Program-made: the position numbers and the translations under genes
The notes under the pieces: model-generated
Database searches by the model: none
Told to the model about the DNA's origin: nothing
What the model saw: only the letters and a program-made list of their open reading frames with translations
In this document: piece after piece, positions 8,041 to 15,490 of the stretch
Layout: every line of letters starts with the position of its first letter
Position numbering within the stretch: the stretch's first letter is position 1
NCBI GenBank assembly: GCA_019241305.1
Contig: JAFAXE010000034.1
Span: forward strand, 1-50,711
Direction of reading: 5' to 3'
Origin: Vulcanimicrobiota bacterium
GTDB taxonomy: Bacteria > Vulcanimicrobiota > Vulcanimicrobiia > Vulcanimicrobiales > Vulcanimicrobiaceae
DNA: 50,711 nucleotides

Positions 8041-8601
8041 CTACGCCCGCGCGCGTTTCAGGAGCGGCTCGCTATACGTCTCGATCAGCCGCGTTTCATC
8101 CAGCTCCGGCACATGGAGCGTTGCGGCGGCGAGCCGAACCAACGCCCGATCCGGCAACTCCAGAAGCGGGCAAATACGCCGCGCGGCAGGGCCGGGCCCG
8201 ACCTCCGCGTCGATCAGGTCCATGAGGAAGGCGAGCGGCGTACGAGCGTCGTCGAGCTCGATCAGCACACCGGAAATCGTGCGCAATGCCGATACGACGC
8301 CGACGGGTGCGGCCCGCCCGGCGAGAGCCTGGCGCAGCCGCGGAATCGCATTCGGATCGCAAACTTCGACGTCGAGGACGATGAGCGGTGGCTCATCGAT
8401 GCGAACCCCCGAAAAACGCCGGCGGAATGCACGAACCCCGTCGTCAGTTACATCCTCTACGAGTGCATAGGTCACACCGGCCTCAGCATGTGTACCCCAA
8501 CCTGAGAGGCGCGCGCCGTGGTCGCCCACAACAGTCATCACCTCGGCGCGTTCTTCATGAGTGAGCACCGAAGGGAAACGAAGGCTGAGCGACCTGTTCA
8601 A
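8041..8601 (-). CDS. Hypothetical protein heading the cdaA-cdaR-glmM operon
   Basis: A 186-residue soluble, acidic protein that I do not recognise. It has no signal peptide or membrane segment. Alternating strands and helices give the look of an alpha/beta protein with two similar halves (residues 1-75 and 75-150), possibly ACT-like; this is only an impression. Its stop codon abuts the cdaA start, so the four genes probably form one transcript. The best start is a TTG with GAGGAT about ten bases upstream, and a TATAAA-like -10 element lies at 8630-8635 on this strand. A regulatory or partner role for CdaA is suggested by position alone. Confidence 0.7.
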   Translation of the reverse strand: MNRSLSLRFPSVLTHEERAEVMTVVGDHGARLSGWGTHAEAGVTYALVEDVTDDGVRAFRRRFSGVRIDEPPLIVLDVEVCDPNAIPRLRQALAGRAAPVGVVSALRTISGVLIELDDARTPLAFLMDLIDAEVGPGPAARRICPLLELPDRALVRLAAATLHVPELDETRLIETYSEPLLKRARA

Positions 8602-8633
8602 ACGACCGGTATCCTCTGTACGGGCGTGCTTTA

Positions 8634-8658
8634 TATCTTACACATCATGCATCGGTAA
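8634..8658 (+). promoter_or_regulatory. Possible promoter -10 and three-codon leader ORF before rsgA
   Basis: A TATCTT hexamer (8634-8639) lies eight bases before an ATG at 8647. That ATG opens the minimal reading frame ATG-CAT-CGG-TAA (8647-8658), whose stop is two bases before the rsgA start. If transcription begins at 8646-8647, the message would start with this mini-ORF and rsgA would be read by reinitiation. No convincing -35 element is visible, so this is weak. Confidence 0.25.
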
Positions 8659-8660
8659 TC

Positions 8661-9572
8661 ATGCGCGACGCGACAGCTGGACCGGCGCGGGTCGTGAGTG
8701 TCGGGAGAAACGCGGCATGGATCGTCTTCGACGACGAAAGGGTGCCGCGGCCTGCAGGGATTCCAAAACGGCTCGCGCGGCTCTCGCTGGTGACGGGAGA
8801 CCGCGTCTGGGCCCGGCCTTTAGAGGAAGGCCGCGCGCTCATCGAGCGGCGGGAGGAGCGCGCTTTTGCGCTCCTGCGGCGGACCCCCGGAGGCCGGAAC
8901 AAAACGATGGCAGCCAACATCGATACGCTCGCGATCGTCACGGCGTTCGACCGTCCGCCGCTGCATCTGCCAATGGTCGACGAGCTGCTTGCGTTCGGCG
9001 AACTCCACGAACTTTCGGGAATCCTGATCTTCACCAAACCGGATCTTGCCCAACGTGACGTACTCCAGACCGTTCCTGCGCTGTACCAAGGACTCGGATA
9101 CGCGGTGATGACGATCAATCCGAAGGCCCGCACCGGCGTCGAGGCCGTGGCTCACGCACTCGAAACGCGACATTCCTTGCTCATCGGGCAGTCCGGCGTC
9201 GGCAAGAGTTCCTTGTTTCGAGCCCTCGGTGGAGATAGCGCCGTCGGCGACGTCTCGGCGAGCGGGCGGGGGAGGCAAACGACAACGAGTGCGCGTCTGC
9301 ATCGTTTTCGGGATGGCTTTTTTATCGATAGCCCCGGCGTGGGCGACTTTGCACTTCGTCCGGCGGAAGGCGTTTTAGGATACGAGTGGTTTGCCGAGGT
9401 CGCCTATGGTTTTCGCGAGTTCCGCCCACTCGGTGGAACCTGCCGATTTCGCGATTGCACCCATCGCCGCGAACCGGACTGTGCGGTTCGGAGCGCCGTT
9501 GCGAGCGGAACCGTCGCCGCCAGCAGATACGAGAGTTACGTCTTCATCACCGCACGCGAAACGGAGCGTTAG
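8661..9572 (+). CDS. rsgA: Ribosome small-subunit-dependent GTPase A (RsgA)
   Basis: A late 30S-assembly GTPase of 303 residues. It has an N-terminal OB-fold (about 8-70), a circularly permuted GTPase domain and a C-terminal zinc finger. The permuted order shows in TKPD (G4, 125-128) before GQSGVGKSS (G1, 176-184), QTTT (G2, about 206-209) and DSPG (G3, 223-226). The zinc ligands are Cys261, Cys266, His268 and Cys274. It lies 83 bp upstream of rpsT, another small-subunit gene on the same strand. The ATG at 8661 has no clear Shine-Dalgarno sequence; see the mini-ORF entry. Confidence 0.96.
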   Translation: MRDATAGPARVVSVGRNAAWIVFDDERVPRPAGIPKRLARLSLVTGDRVWARPLEEGRALIERREERAFALLRRTPGGRNKTMAANIDTLAIVTAFDRPPLHLPMVDELLAFGELHELSGILIFTKPDLAQRDVLQTVPALYQGLGYAVMTINPKARTGVEAVAHALETRHSLLIGQSGVGKSSLFRALGGDSAVGDVSASGRGRQTTTSARLHRFRDGFFIDSPGVGDFALRPAEGVLGYEWFAEVAYGFREFRPLGGTCRFRDCTHRREPDCAVRSAVASGTVAASRYESYVFITARETER

Positions 9573-9618
9573 TCGCTCGCGGATGCGAGGTTTTGTCCGC
9601 CGCCATGCTCGCCGCGGT

Positions 9619-9648
9619 CTGGACGGGAGACGGGCGGCTTGATATACT
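9619..9648 (+). promoter_or_regulatory. Probable promoter giving a leaderless rpsT message
   Basis: CTGGAC (9619-9624) and TATACT (9643-9648), separated by 18 bp, resemble -35 and -10 boxes. The expected transcription start, about seven to eight bases after the -10 box, falls on the GTG start of rpsT at 9656. No Shine-Dalgarno sequence lies between the -10 box and the GTG. Confidence 0.5.
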
Positions 9649-9655
9649 CGCCGGC

Positions 9656-9961
9656 GTGCCAAACATCAAAGCGGCCGATAAGTGGGTCCTGCAGTCCGAA
9701 AAGCGCCGTCTCCGGAACATCAGCACGAAGACGCGGGTCAGAACCCTGACCAAGAAGGCTGCCGCGAGCGGAGACGCGAGTGAGGCGTCGGCGGCCGAGT
9801 CAAGCCTCGATAGAGCCGCCGGCAAAGGCGTCATTCACAAGAACAAAGCCGCGCGCAAGAAATCGCGCCTCGCTAAGGGGCTACGGGCACGTGAGGCAGC
9901 CGCCTCAGCTGCCGCCGTAGCGGGAACCGAGAGACCAGGGCGCAGCGGCAAAAAGCGCTAG
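9656..9961 (+). CDS. rpsT: 30S ribosomal protein S20
   Basis: A small, very basic 16S-rRNA-binding protein of 101 residues. The start VPNIKAADKWVLQSEKRR matches the S20 N-terminus, where P-N-I-K-x-A-x-K and a K/R-rich first helix are expected. The HKNKAARKKSRLAK segment matches the conserved C-terminal helix. It is about ten residues longer than usual because of an Ala/Gly/Arg-rich tail. The GTG at 9656 is the only start that gives the family N-terminus, although the frame is open far upstream. It is probably leaderless. It follows rsgA and converges with phaC, 13 bp apart. Confidence 0.93.
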   Translation: MPNIKAADKWVLQSEKRRLRNISTKTRVRTLTKKAAASGDASEASAAESSLDRAAGKGVIHKNKAARKKSRLAKGLRAREAAASAAAVAGTERPGRSGKKR

Positions 9962-9974
9962 CCGGCTCGCCTCC

Positions 9975-11792
9975 TTACTTCTCCAGCACATAGGCACCGG
10001 GCGCAGGCTCGCCGGGTGGATACGCGTCCGATCCCATCCGCGACGGCGCAGCAACCTGCGGGCCTGAGCGCGCCTGCAGCCACGAACGCCAATCCGGCCA
10101 CCAAGAGCCTTCGTGCTTTTCCGCGGCGGCCAGCCACTCGCCGGAATCCGGAGGATTCGTGCTGTTCGAGAGCCAGTAGCCTTTCGGCTTGCCGGGCGGA
10201 TTGATGATGCCGGCGATGTGGCCGGAGTTCGCAAGCCGGAACTGCACATCGCCACGAAAGAGCTGCGTCATCCGATAGACCGCGCGCCACGGCGCGATGT
10301 GGTCTTCCATCGTCGCGACGGTATAGCTATCGTTCTTCACAAGACGCAGGTCGATCCGTACCCCGTCGACCGTGAGGACGTCGGGCTTGACGAGGTTGTT
10401 GTCACGATACATGTTTCGCAAATAATATGAGTGCATGGCCTTCGGCATCCGGGTCGCATCGGAGTTCCAGTACAAAAGATCGAACGCGGGCGCTTCTTTG
10501 CCCAGGAGATAGCGGTTCACCGCGACGTTCCAAATCAGATCGTTGGCGCGAAGCATATTGAACGTGTCGGCCATCTGCCGGCCGGGCAGAACGCCCTTCT
10601 GCTCCATCTCGGCCTCGAGGAAGTCCAGGGCATCGTCGCTGAGGAACGCACGAATTTCTCCGGCTTCTGCGAAGTCGATGAGCGACGCAAAGAACATCGC
10701 GGCATTCACCGCCGCCTGTCCGCGCCGGGCGAAATACGCGAGGAGCATCGCCAGCAGCGTCCCCCCGATACAGTATCCCAGCATGTTGACATCGGAGCCG
10801 CCTGTGATGGTTTTGGCGACCTCGGCCGCGGTGACGGGACCGAGCCGCAGGTAGTCCTGCATCTCCAGCTTCGACAGTGAAGGATCCGGATTGCGCCAAG
10901 AGATCACGAACGTCGACATCCCGCTATCCACCGCGTACTTGATGAAGCTGTTCGTCGGCTGCAGGTCGAGGACGTAGAACTTGTTGATCCATGGCGGAAC
11001 GATGATGAGCGGGCGCGCGTAGACCTGCGGCGTCGAAGGGGCGTACTGAATCAACTCCATCAGCTCGTTGCGAAACACGACCGAACCGCTCGTGGACGCG
11101 ACGTTCTTACCGACTTCGAAGGCCGACTTGTCGACCAGCGAAGGGCGGCCTTCGTTTTCACGCAGATCCTCGAGAACGTTCTCCATCCCCCGCTGGAGAT
11201 TGCGGCCGCCGGTTCGCGTCGTTTCCTCGATAACGGCGGGATTCAAGAAGGCAAAGTTCGTCGGGCTCATCGCGTCGCAGAACTGTTTCGCAAAAAAGCG
11301 GACGCGTTGGCGCGTTTGCGGATCGACGGGAGCACTCTCGATGCTCTCGAGAACGGCCTTCGTGGCGAGCAGATAACCTTGTTTGAGCGCGTCGAAGATC
11401 GGGTTTTCGGTCCAAGCGGGGTGCTTGAAGCGGTTGTCCCCCTGCGCGGGTTCGATGATCGGTGTGCGTTTCTCGCTTTGCGGCACCCACGCCGTCGTCG
11501 CGAGTTCCATCCATGACTTCGCGAACTCCGTCTGCGCGGAAAGCAGTGCTTCGGGCTGAGTGAGCATCGCCTTCCAGACTTGAGCTGCCGCGGCATTGAC
11601 GCCAAGCGGATCGAACGGGTTCGCGTTTTGTGCTTCACGCTCGGCTGAGTGCCCGTTGTTCGATGGAGATTGCGCTCCGGTGGCTTCTGCCGGCACCGGC
11701 TCTATGCGGCTTTGCGGCTCGCCACTCCAGGCGTCGGGACCCGCAGGGACACCCTCCGACGGCGGATGGGGCGAGCGCTTTTTCTCTTCCAT
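9975..11792 (-). CDS. phaC: Poly(3-hydroxyalkanoate) synthase PhaC (class I type)
   Basis: Polymerises hydroxyacyl-CoA into storage polyester on the granule surface. It has 605 residues, in the class I size range. The first 55 residues are a Pro/Ser/Glu-rich disordered tail. The lipase-like box GYCIGG holds the nucleophile Cys341, Asp497 lies in EDHIAPW, and His525 lies in SGHIAG. The family motifs PPWINK and AGEIRAFLSD-like segments are also present. No phaA, phaB, phaE or phasin gene is adjacent, so monomers must come from elsewhere, perhaps the beta-oxidation genes at the left edge. It is the last gene of the long minus-strand series beginning at aroC, 52 bp from the retropepsin/PDZ gene. 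Confidence 0.97.
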   Translation of the reverse strand: MEEKKRSPHPPSEGVPAGPDAWSGEPQSRIEPVPAEATGAQSPSNNGHSAEREAQNANPFDPLGVNAAAAQVWKAMLTQPEALLSAQTEFAKSWMELATTAWVPQSEKRTPIIEPAQGDNRFKHPAWTENPIFDALKQGYLLATKAVLESIESAPVDPQTRQRVRFFAKQFCDAMSPTNFAFLNPAVIEETTRTGGRNLQRGMENVLEDLRENEGRPSLVDKSAFEVGKNVASTSGSVVFRNELMELIQYAPSTPQVYARPLIIVPPWINKFYVLDLQPTNSFIKYAVDSGMSTFVISWRNPDPSLSKLEMQDYLRLGPVTAAEVAKTITGGSDVNMLGYCIGGTLLAMLLAYFARRGQAAVNAAMFFASLIDFAEAGEIRAFLSDDALDFLEAEMEQKGVLPGRQMADTFNMLRANDLIWNVAVNRYLLGKEAPAFDLLYWNSDATRMPKAMHSYYLRNMYRDNNLVKPDVLTVDGVRIDLRLVKNDSYTVATMEDHIAPWRAVYRMTQLFRGDVQFRLANSGHIAGIINPPGKPKGYWLSNSTNPPDSGEWLAAAEKHEGSWWPDWRSWLQARSGPQVAAPSRMGSDAYPPGEPAPGAYVLEK

Positions 11793-11844
11793 TCAGCGGG
11801 GTGTTGGAGGTGCGCCACTTGACGCCCTCGGTGTTACCGCGGCT

Positions 11845-13698
11845 TTACACGTAGTCGCGAAGCGTCAACTCGATCGTCCGCGATTGGCTACCGCGTACGA
11901 CGAGCAACCGGAGGCGAGTTCCGGCGGGCCGCATGAGCGTCGACCGAATTTCGGCAAGGCTCATCTGCGCCGCTCCTCGTCCGTCGATGCGGTCGATAAC
12001 GTCGCCCTTCGCCATCCCGGCAGCAGCGGCCGGAGTGCCGGGACGGACGTCCAGCGTCGTGACCTTGCCGCTGCGATTGATCAGAAACATCCCGGAGCGA
12101 TCGAAGTTCTCCGGCTTCGAGAAGTCCACATTCGGCTGTAAGTACATCGTCTGATGGGGATAGTCGAAGGTCACCGAAAAGCGTTTCCAGACCGCTCCGC
12201 CGATGTTGCCCGCAACGTACGGATCCGCGAAGGCGCCTTTCGTCTGCTGACTGTAGTCGCCGATGACGTTTCTGACAGTATACGGTCCCAGCTGCAGGCT
12301 CGCGACCCGCCCTAAGCGGCCCACCGAGGCACCGCCGACGCCGAAACCGTTGACGCCTGCCGCCGTAACCGTGGCCGGCACGACGTTCGGATGTGCATCG
12401 GCGAAGGGCTTCAGAATGGAGATCGCTGAGCGGCTTCCCGTGTCCACCGTCATATCGGCAAGCGTCCCATCGATGCGTCCGCTGATCTGCGGCGTGTTGT
12501 TGTGGAAGAGGAAAGGAACAGGGGCACCGAGGGAACTCGTGGCGGTAGTACCCGGCATGCGCAGCACGACGCGGTGATGCTGATAGTCGTACGTGGTCAC
12601 GTAGCGCGCCAGGACCTCGTAACCGATCAGGCCGTCAATTGGTGCGCCACCCGCTATGCCGAAGCCGGCACGGACCGGTACGACGAGGAAGACCTGATTC
12701 GTCAGCCGCGCTTGTCCGACTTGGAGTAAAGAAAGCCGGGCGAACGCAGACTCCTCGGTCTGTGAGCCAACTCCGCTCCCTTGCATCGTTCCCTCGCGCC
12801 CAACGCCGAGTTCGCGTAAAACGCCGGGATCGATGAGGTTGGCGCCGCCGGAATCGAAGACGAACCGGAACGGACCCTTGCCATTGAGCCGGACATCGAG
12901 ATAGACGTGATTATCGATCAACGTAAAGGGCACTGACGTCGAGACGGCACCGCCAGCCATCGAAAAATCATGCATCGTGCTCGCCGGCTTGCGAACGTGC
13001 TCGTCAATCGCAGGCGGGTTCGCGTCGATCGCCGCGATGCGCGTATCCTCGGCGTTGCCCGTGTCGCTCTCGCCGTGCAAATGGTACGCCACCATCACTC
13101 CGCCGAAACGACGATAATCGTCAAGTGTCAACGTGTACGTTTGTGCGCCAAGTGGGAGCACGGCACGGTACGGGAGCCCAGTCCGTGCGTCAAACCACAG
13201 GTCGAGCGGGGAGCCGCCAGGCGGCGTCACGCGCACGACGTGATAGGTGGCACTTCCCGATTGCTGATCCTCTTGCGCTGCGAGCGTGGCGCCGCCATGG
13301 TCCGGACGGTAGAGCGCGTAACCGTTGAGGAAGGCGTTGTCGATCGCCTGAAGCCGCGCTTCCGTTGCGCCCTCGACGTGAACGTTGCCGGAGGAATCTC
13401 TCACCCAGTAGTCTCGCCCGTCGTATCCATCGGCTCCGGAGATCGGACCGGCCTCCTGATAGTCGGCGTAGCGTCCACCGGCGAGGTCTTGCCACTGTTC
13501 CTGCGTGCCTTTGATGCCGACCACAAGGACGTCGCTGCGGATATGCAGTCCGCGCGCCACGAAGATCGCATCGCCGCCGAGTGCTGCGCGCGCTTGCGAT
13601 AGCACGGCGCTCGGATCGCTCTGCGCAGCAGCGGCAAATCCGCCTGCGAGCGAGCCGAAAGCCAGGAATGAACAGAGGGTCAGCACGCACAACCGCAT
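11845..13698 (-). CDS. Secreted double retropepsin-like protein with N-terminal LolA-like region and PDZ domain
   Basis: 617 residues. A signal peptide occupies about residues 1-25. Residues 30-235 are beta-rich and resemble LolA/outer-membrane-lipoprotein-sorting folds (opening ARAALGG, with WFD-TGLPYR-type strands). A retropepsin-type region follows with two aspartyl motifs, DSGG at 282-285 and DTGS at 419-422. A PDZ domain covers about 545-605. Two Asp motifs in one chain imply a pseudo-dimeric aspartyl peptidase, although the first has Ser instead of Thr (D-S-G). The ATG at 13698 is chosen because AGGA lies about seven bases upstream and a signal peptide begins there; the frame is open much further upstream. 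A smaller paralogue lies at 34258-35448. Confidence 0.85.
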   Translation of the reverse strand: MRLCVLTLCSFLAFGSLAGGFAAAAQSDPSAVLSQARAALGGDAIFVARGLHIRSDVLVVGIKGTQEQWQDLAGGRYADYQEAGPISGADGYDGRDYWVRDSSGNVHVEGATEARLQAIDNAFLNGYALYRPDHGGATLAAQEDQQSGSATYHVVRVTPPGGSPLDLWFDARTGLPYRAVLPLGAQTYTLTLDDYRRFGGVMVAYHLHGESDTGNAEDTRIAAIDANPPAIDEHVRKPASTMHDFSMAGGAVSTSVPFTLIDNHVYLDVRLNGKGPFRFVFDSGGANLIDPGVLRELGVGREGTMQGSGVGSQTEESAFARLSLLQVGQARLTNQVFLVVPVRAGFGIAGGAPIDGLIGYEVLARYVTTYDYQHHRVVLRMPGTTATSSLGAPVPFLFHNNTPQISGRIDGTLADMTVDTGSRSAISILKPFADAHPNVVPATVTAAGVNGFGVGGASVGRLGRVASLQLGPYTVRNVIGDYSQQTKGAFADPYVAGNIGGAVWKRFSVTFDYPHQTMYLQPNVDFSKPENFDRSGMFLINRSGKVTTLDVRPGTPAAAAGMAKGDVIDRIDGRGAAQMSLAEIRSTLMRPAGTRLRLLVVRGSQSRTIELTLRDYV

Positions 13699-13754
13699 CA
13701 CGATTCCTTTCGGGACGCTGTTTTGTACGCCGGGCCGCGTGCCGATGTTTCGTT

Positions 13755-14588
13755 TCACGAGTCGGGCAAATAGGTCATCACAAAAAGATACTCTCCGCCT
13801 TGCGGACGGCAGCGCACGAGTTGCGGGACGAACGCGGACCGGCGGGCAGCGTCGACCGCGGCATCGTCGAGCGCAGGCAGGCTCGACGGGTGGGCGGGGC
13901 GCGCGTCGAGGACGCTCCCGCTGTCGCTCAACATGACGAGGACCGGTACGTCGACGGGCTTGGATTGAAGTTCGCTCGGCAGCGCACCGGGCAAGACGCT
14001 CGGCGTCGCAAGGCTCTTGGCATACGCGCGGCGATTCTGCAAGGAACACTGAGCGCGTGCTTCCTTTTGCGGCCGCGGAGCTTCGACGACGTGAAGTTCG
14101 CGCGTGCGCTCGAGAAGTGCGCCAAACCATGCGGGAATCCGGCCGCTCGCTTGAGGATCATCCGCTTCGCGGGTCATCGTGACACACGATTGGACTCGCG
14201 GAGCTCCGAGTGCCGCAATGTATCCTCGGTCGATGTGAACTGCGGCCGGGAAGCGCACGACGATCGGGACAGCGGAGCGGCTGTCCGCGCGGCCGCGGGC
14301 CAGCACGTCGCTGAAGTTCACGTCGTAGCGGTCGTCGCCGGCGAACAGCGCGAGCGTTCCGGATGTGCGGGTACTCTGCTGCGCGAGCGCATCCAGTCGC
14401 ACGGCATAGGCGTGCTCGTGCAGATCTTTGCCTCGTCCCAAATCGACGATGTCATGCACGACGGCGACGCATGGCATTGGTCGCGAAGCGCTTTGAGATG
14501 TGGGTCTGGCGGCAACCAGCGCCACGGCGGCGAATGCCGCGCTAGCACCCACGACGACGGCGAACGAATAACGAGCCCAAGTGCTCAT
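13755..14588 (-). CDS. TonB C-terminal-domain-like envelope protein (copy 1)
   Basis: A 277-residue protein with one N-terminal membrane segment (about 8-27), a middle beta-rich domain containing FAGDDRYDV, and a TonB-type C-terminal domain ending DAARRSAFVPQ...GGEYLFVMTY. Four cysteines, at 40, 135, 181 and 260, are matched in the neighbouring paralogue at nearly identical spacing, suggesting two disulfides outside the cytoplasm. Its ATG overlaps the stop of that paralogue (ATGA, four bases), so translation is coupled. TonB C-terminal modules normally contact outer-membrane partners, but no ExbB/ExbD genes are nearby and the membrane anchor lacks an obvious SxxxH motif. Energy transduction is therefore unproven. 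Confidence 0.75.
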   Translation of the reverse strand: MSTWARYSFAVVVGASAAFAAVALVAARPTSQSASRPMPCVAVVHDIVDLGRGKDLHEHAYAVRLDALAQQSTRTSGTLALFAGDDRYDVNFSDVLARGRADSRSAVPIVVRFPAAVHIDRGYIAALGAPRVQSCVTMTREADDPQASGRIPAWFGALLERTRELHVVEAPRPQKEARAQCSLQNRRAYAKSLATPSVLPGALPSELQSKPVDVPVLVMLSDSGSVLDARPAHPSSLPALDDAAVDAARRSAFVPQLVRCRPQGGEYLFVMTYLPDS

Positions 14589-15439
14589 CGCGACGGAGGG
14601 GCGAACGTCACCTCGAAGGCATACGTGCCGCCGTGCGCCCGGCAACGCATCATCTCCGGTGCAAACATCGAGCGCCGCGCCGCATCTATGGCGGCAGCAT
14701 CATAGGGCGCGAAATCGGACGAACGCACGACGCGCGCACGCAACACGGTACCATCGTCAGCCAACTTCACTTCAATCGTCACCGTGGCAGGAAATATCCC
14801 TTCACTGAAACCCACTTGAACGCCGGGCGCCGTAAGATTGGGCGGCACGAGCCTTCTGGCGGAGGCCGCGCGATAGGCCTCGGTGCAAGGAGACGCTGCA
14901 ACGTGCGCTGGTGCGGGAGCCGGTATGGGAGCGACACCGATGGCTCGCTTATAAAGCGTGGCGATGTCGCCCGTTCGCGGTGAAGCGGTGCCATACAGCC
15001 AGGTGGCGTCGCGACGTACGGGTGCGCACGTCCTGCCGTTCATCGCACCGATTCCTGCCACCGAACCAGAATCGACGTGGACGTCGCCGGCAAACCGGAC
15101 GACCAGCGGCGTGGCATCCTGCGCGTACGCCGCGCCTCCGACGACGAGATCCCGGAACGGCACGTCGTAGCGGTCCTCACCGGCAAAGATCGACACGACG
15201 CCGTACGTGCGGAGCGTTGCCTCCTCGAGTGAACCGAAATACACGGCATACGTTCTTGCGTTGCCATAGCTCGTTCCGTCAAGCGCGATGATGTCTCGGA
15301 CTTGAACGGTGCACGCGACCGTCGTGCGCAAGTCGGTTGCGCGCGGCGTGGTTCCCTGCGCACCGACAAAACCGCTACACAGTGCGAACGCCGCGGCGCA
15401 CGACATCCCGGCGACGAAGACGCTTCGCCTCGCAGCCAT
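14585..15439 (-). CDS. TonB C-terminal-domain-like envelope protein (copy 2)
   Basis: A 284-residue paralogue of the following gene. A signal/anchor sequence lies at about 8-27. The middle domain includes FAGEDRYDV. The C-terminal TonB-like domain contains a P-A-T-V-T-I-E-V strand and DAARRSMFAPE. Cysteines fall at 43, 138, 185 and 266; the first gap of 95 residues is identical to that of copy 1, and the others differ by one or two. Tandem duplication is therefore clear. Both copies lie between priA and the retropepsin/PDZ gene on the same strand. I infer a periplasmic structural or adaptor role; the partner is unknown. Confidence 0.77.
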   Translation of the reverse strand: MAARRSVFVAGMSCAAAFALCSGFVGAQGTTPRATDLRTTVACTVQVRDIIALDGTSYGNARTYAVYFGSLEEATLRTYGVVSIFAGEDRYDVPFRDLVVGGAAYAQDATPLVVRFAGDVHVDSGSVAGIGAMNGRTCAPVRRDATWLYGTASPRTGDIATLYKRAIGVAPIPAPAPAHVAASPCTEAYRAASARRLVPPNLTAPGVQVGFSEGIFPATVTIEVKLADDGTVLRARVVRSSDFAPYDAAAIDAARRSMFAPEMMRCRAHGGTYAFEVTFAPPSR

Positions 15440-15490
15440 GCAACGTGCTTTCCCGGCGGCGCGGAAGCGTTCCCGCCGCGGTGCTCGTGC

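Noticed and set aside
12000-13640. Plus-strand open frames opposite the retropepsin/PDZ gene
   Set aside because: Antisense shadows caused by high GC; no motifs or start signals, while the minus-strand frame has a clear signal peptide and catalytic motifs.
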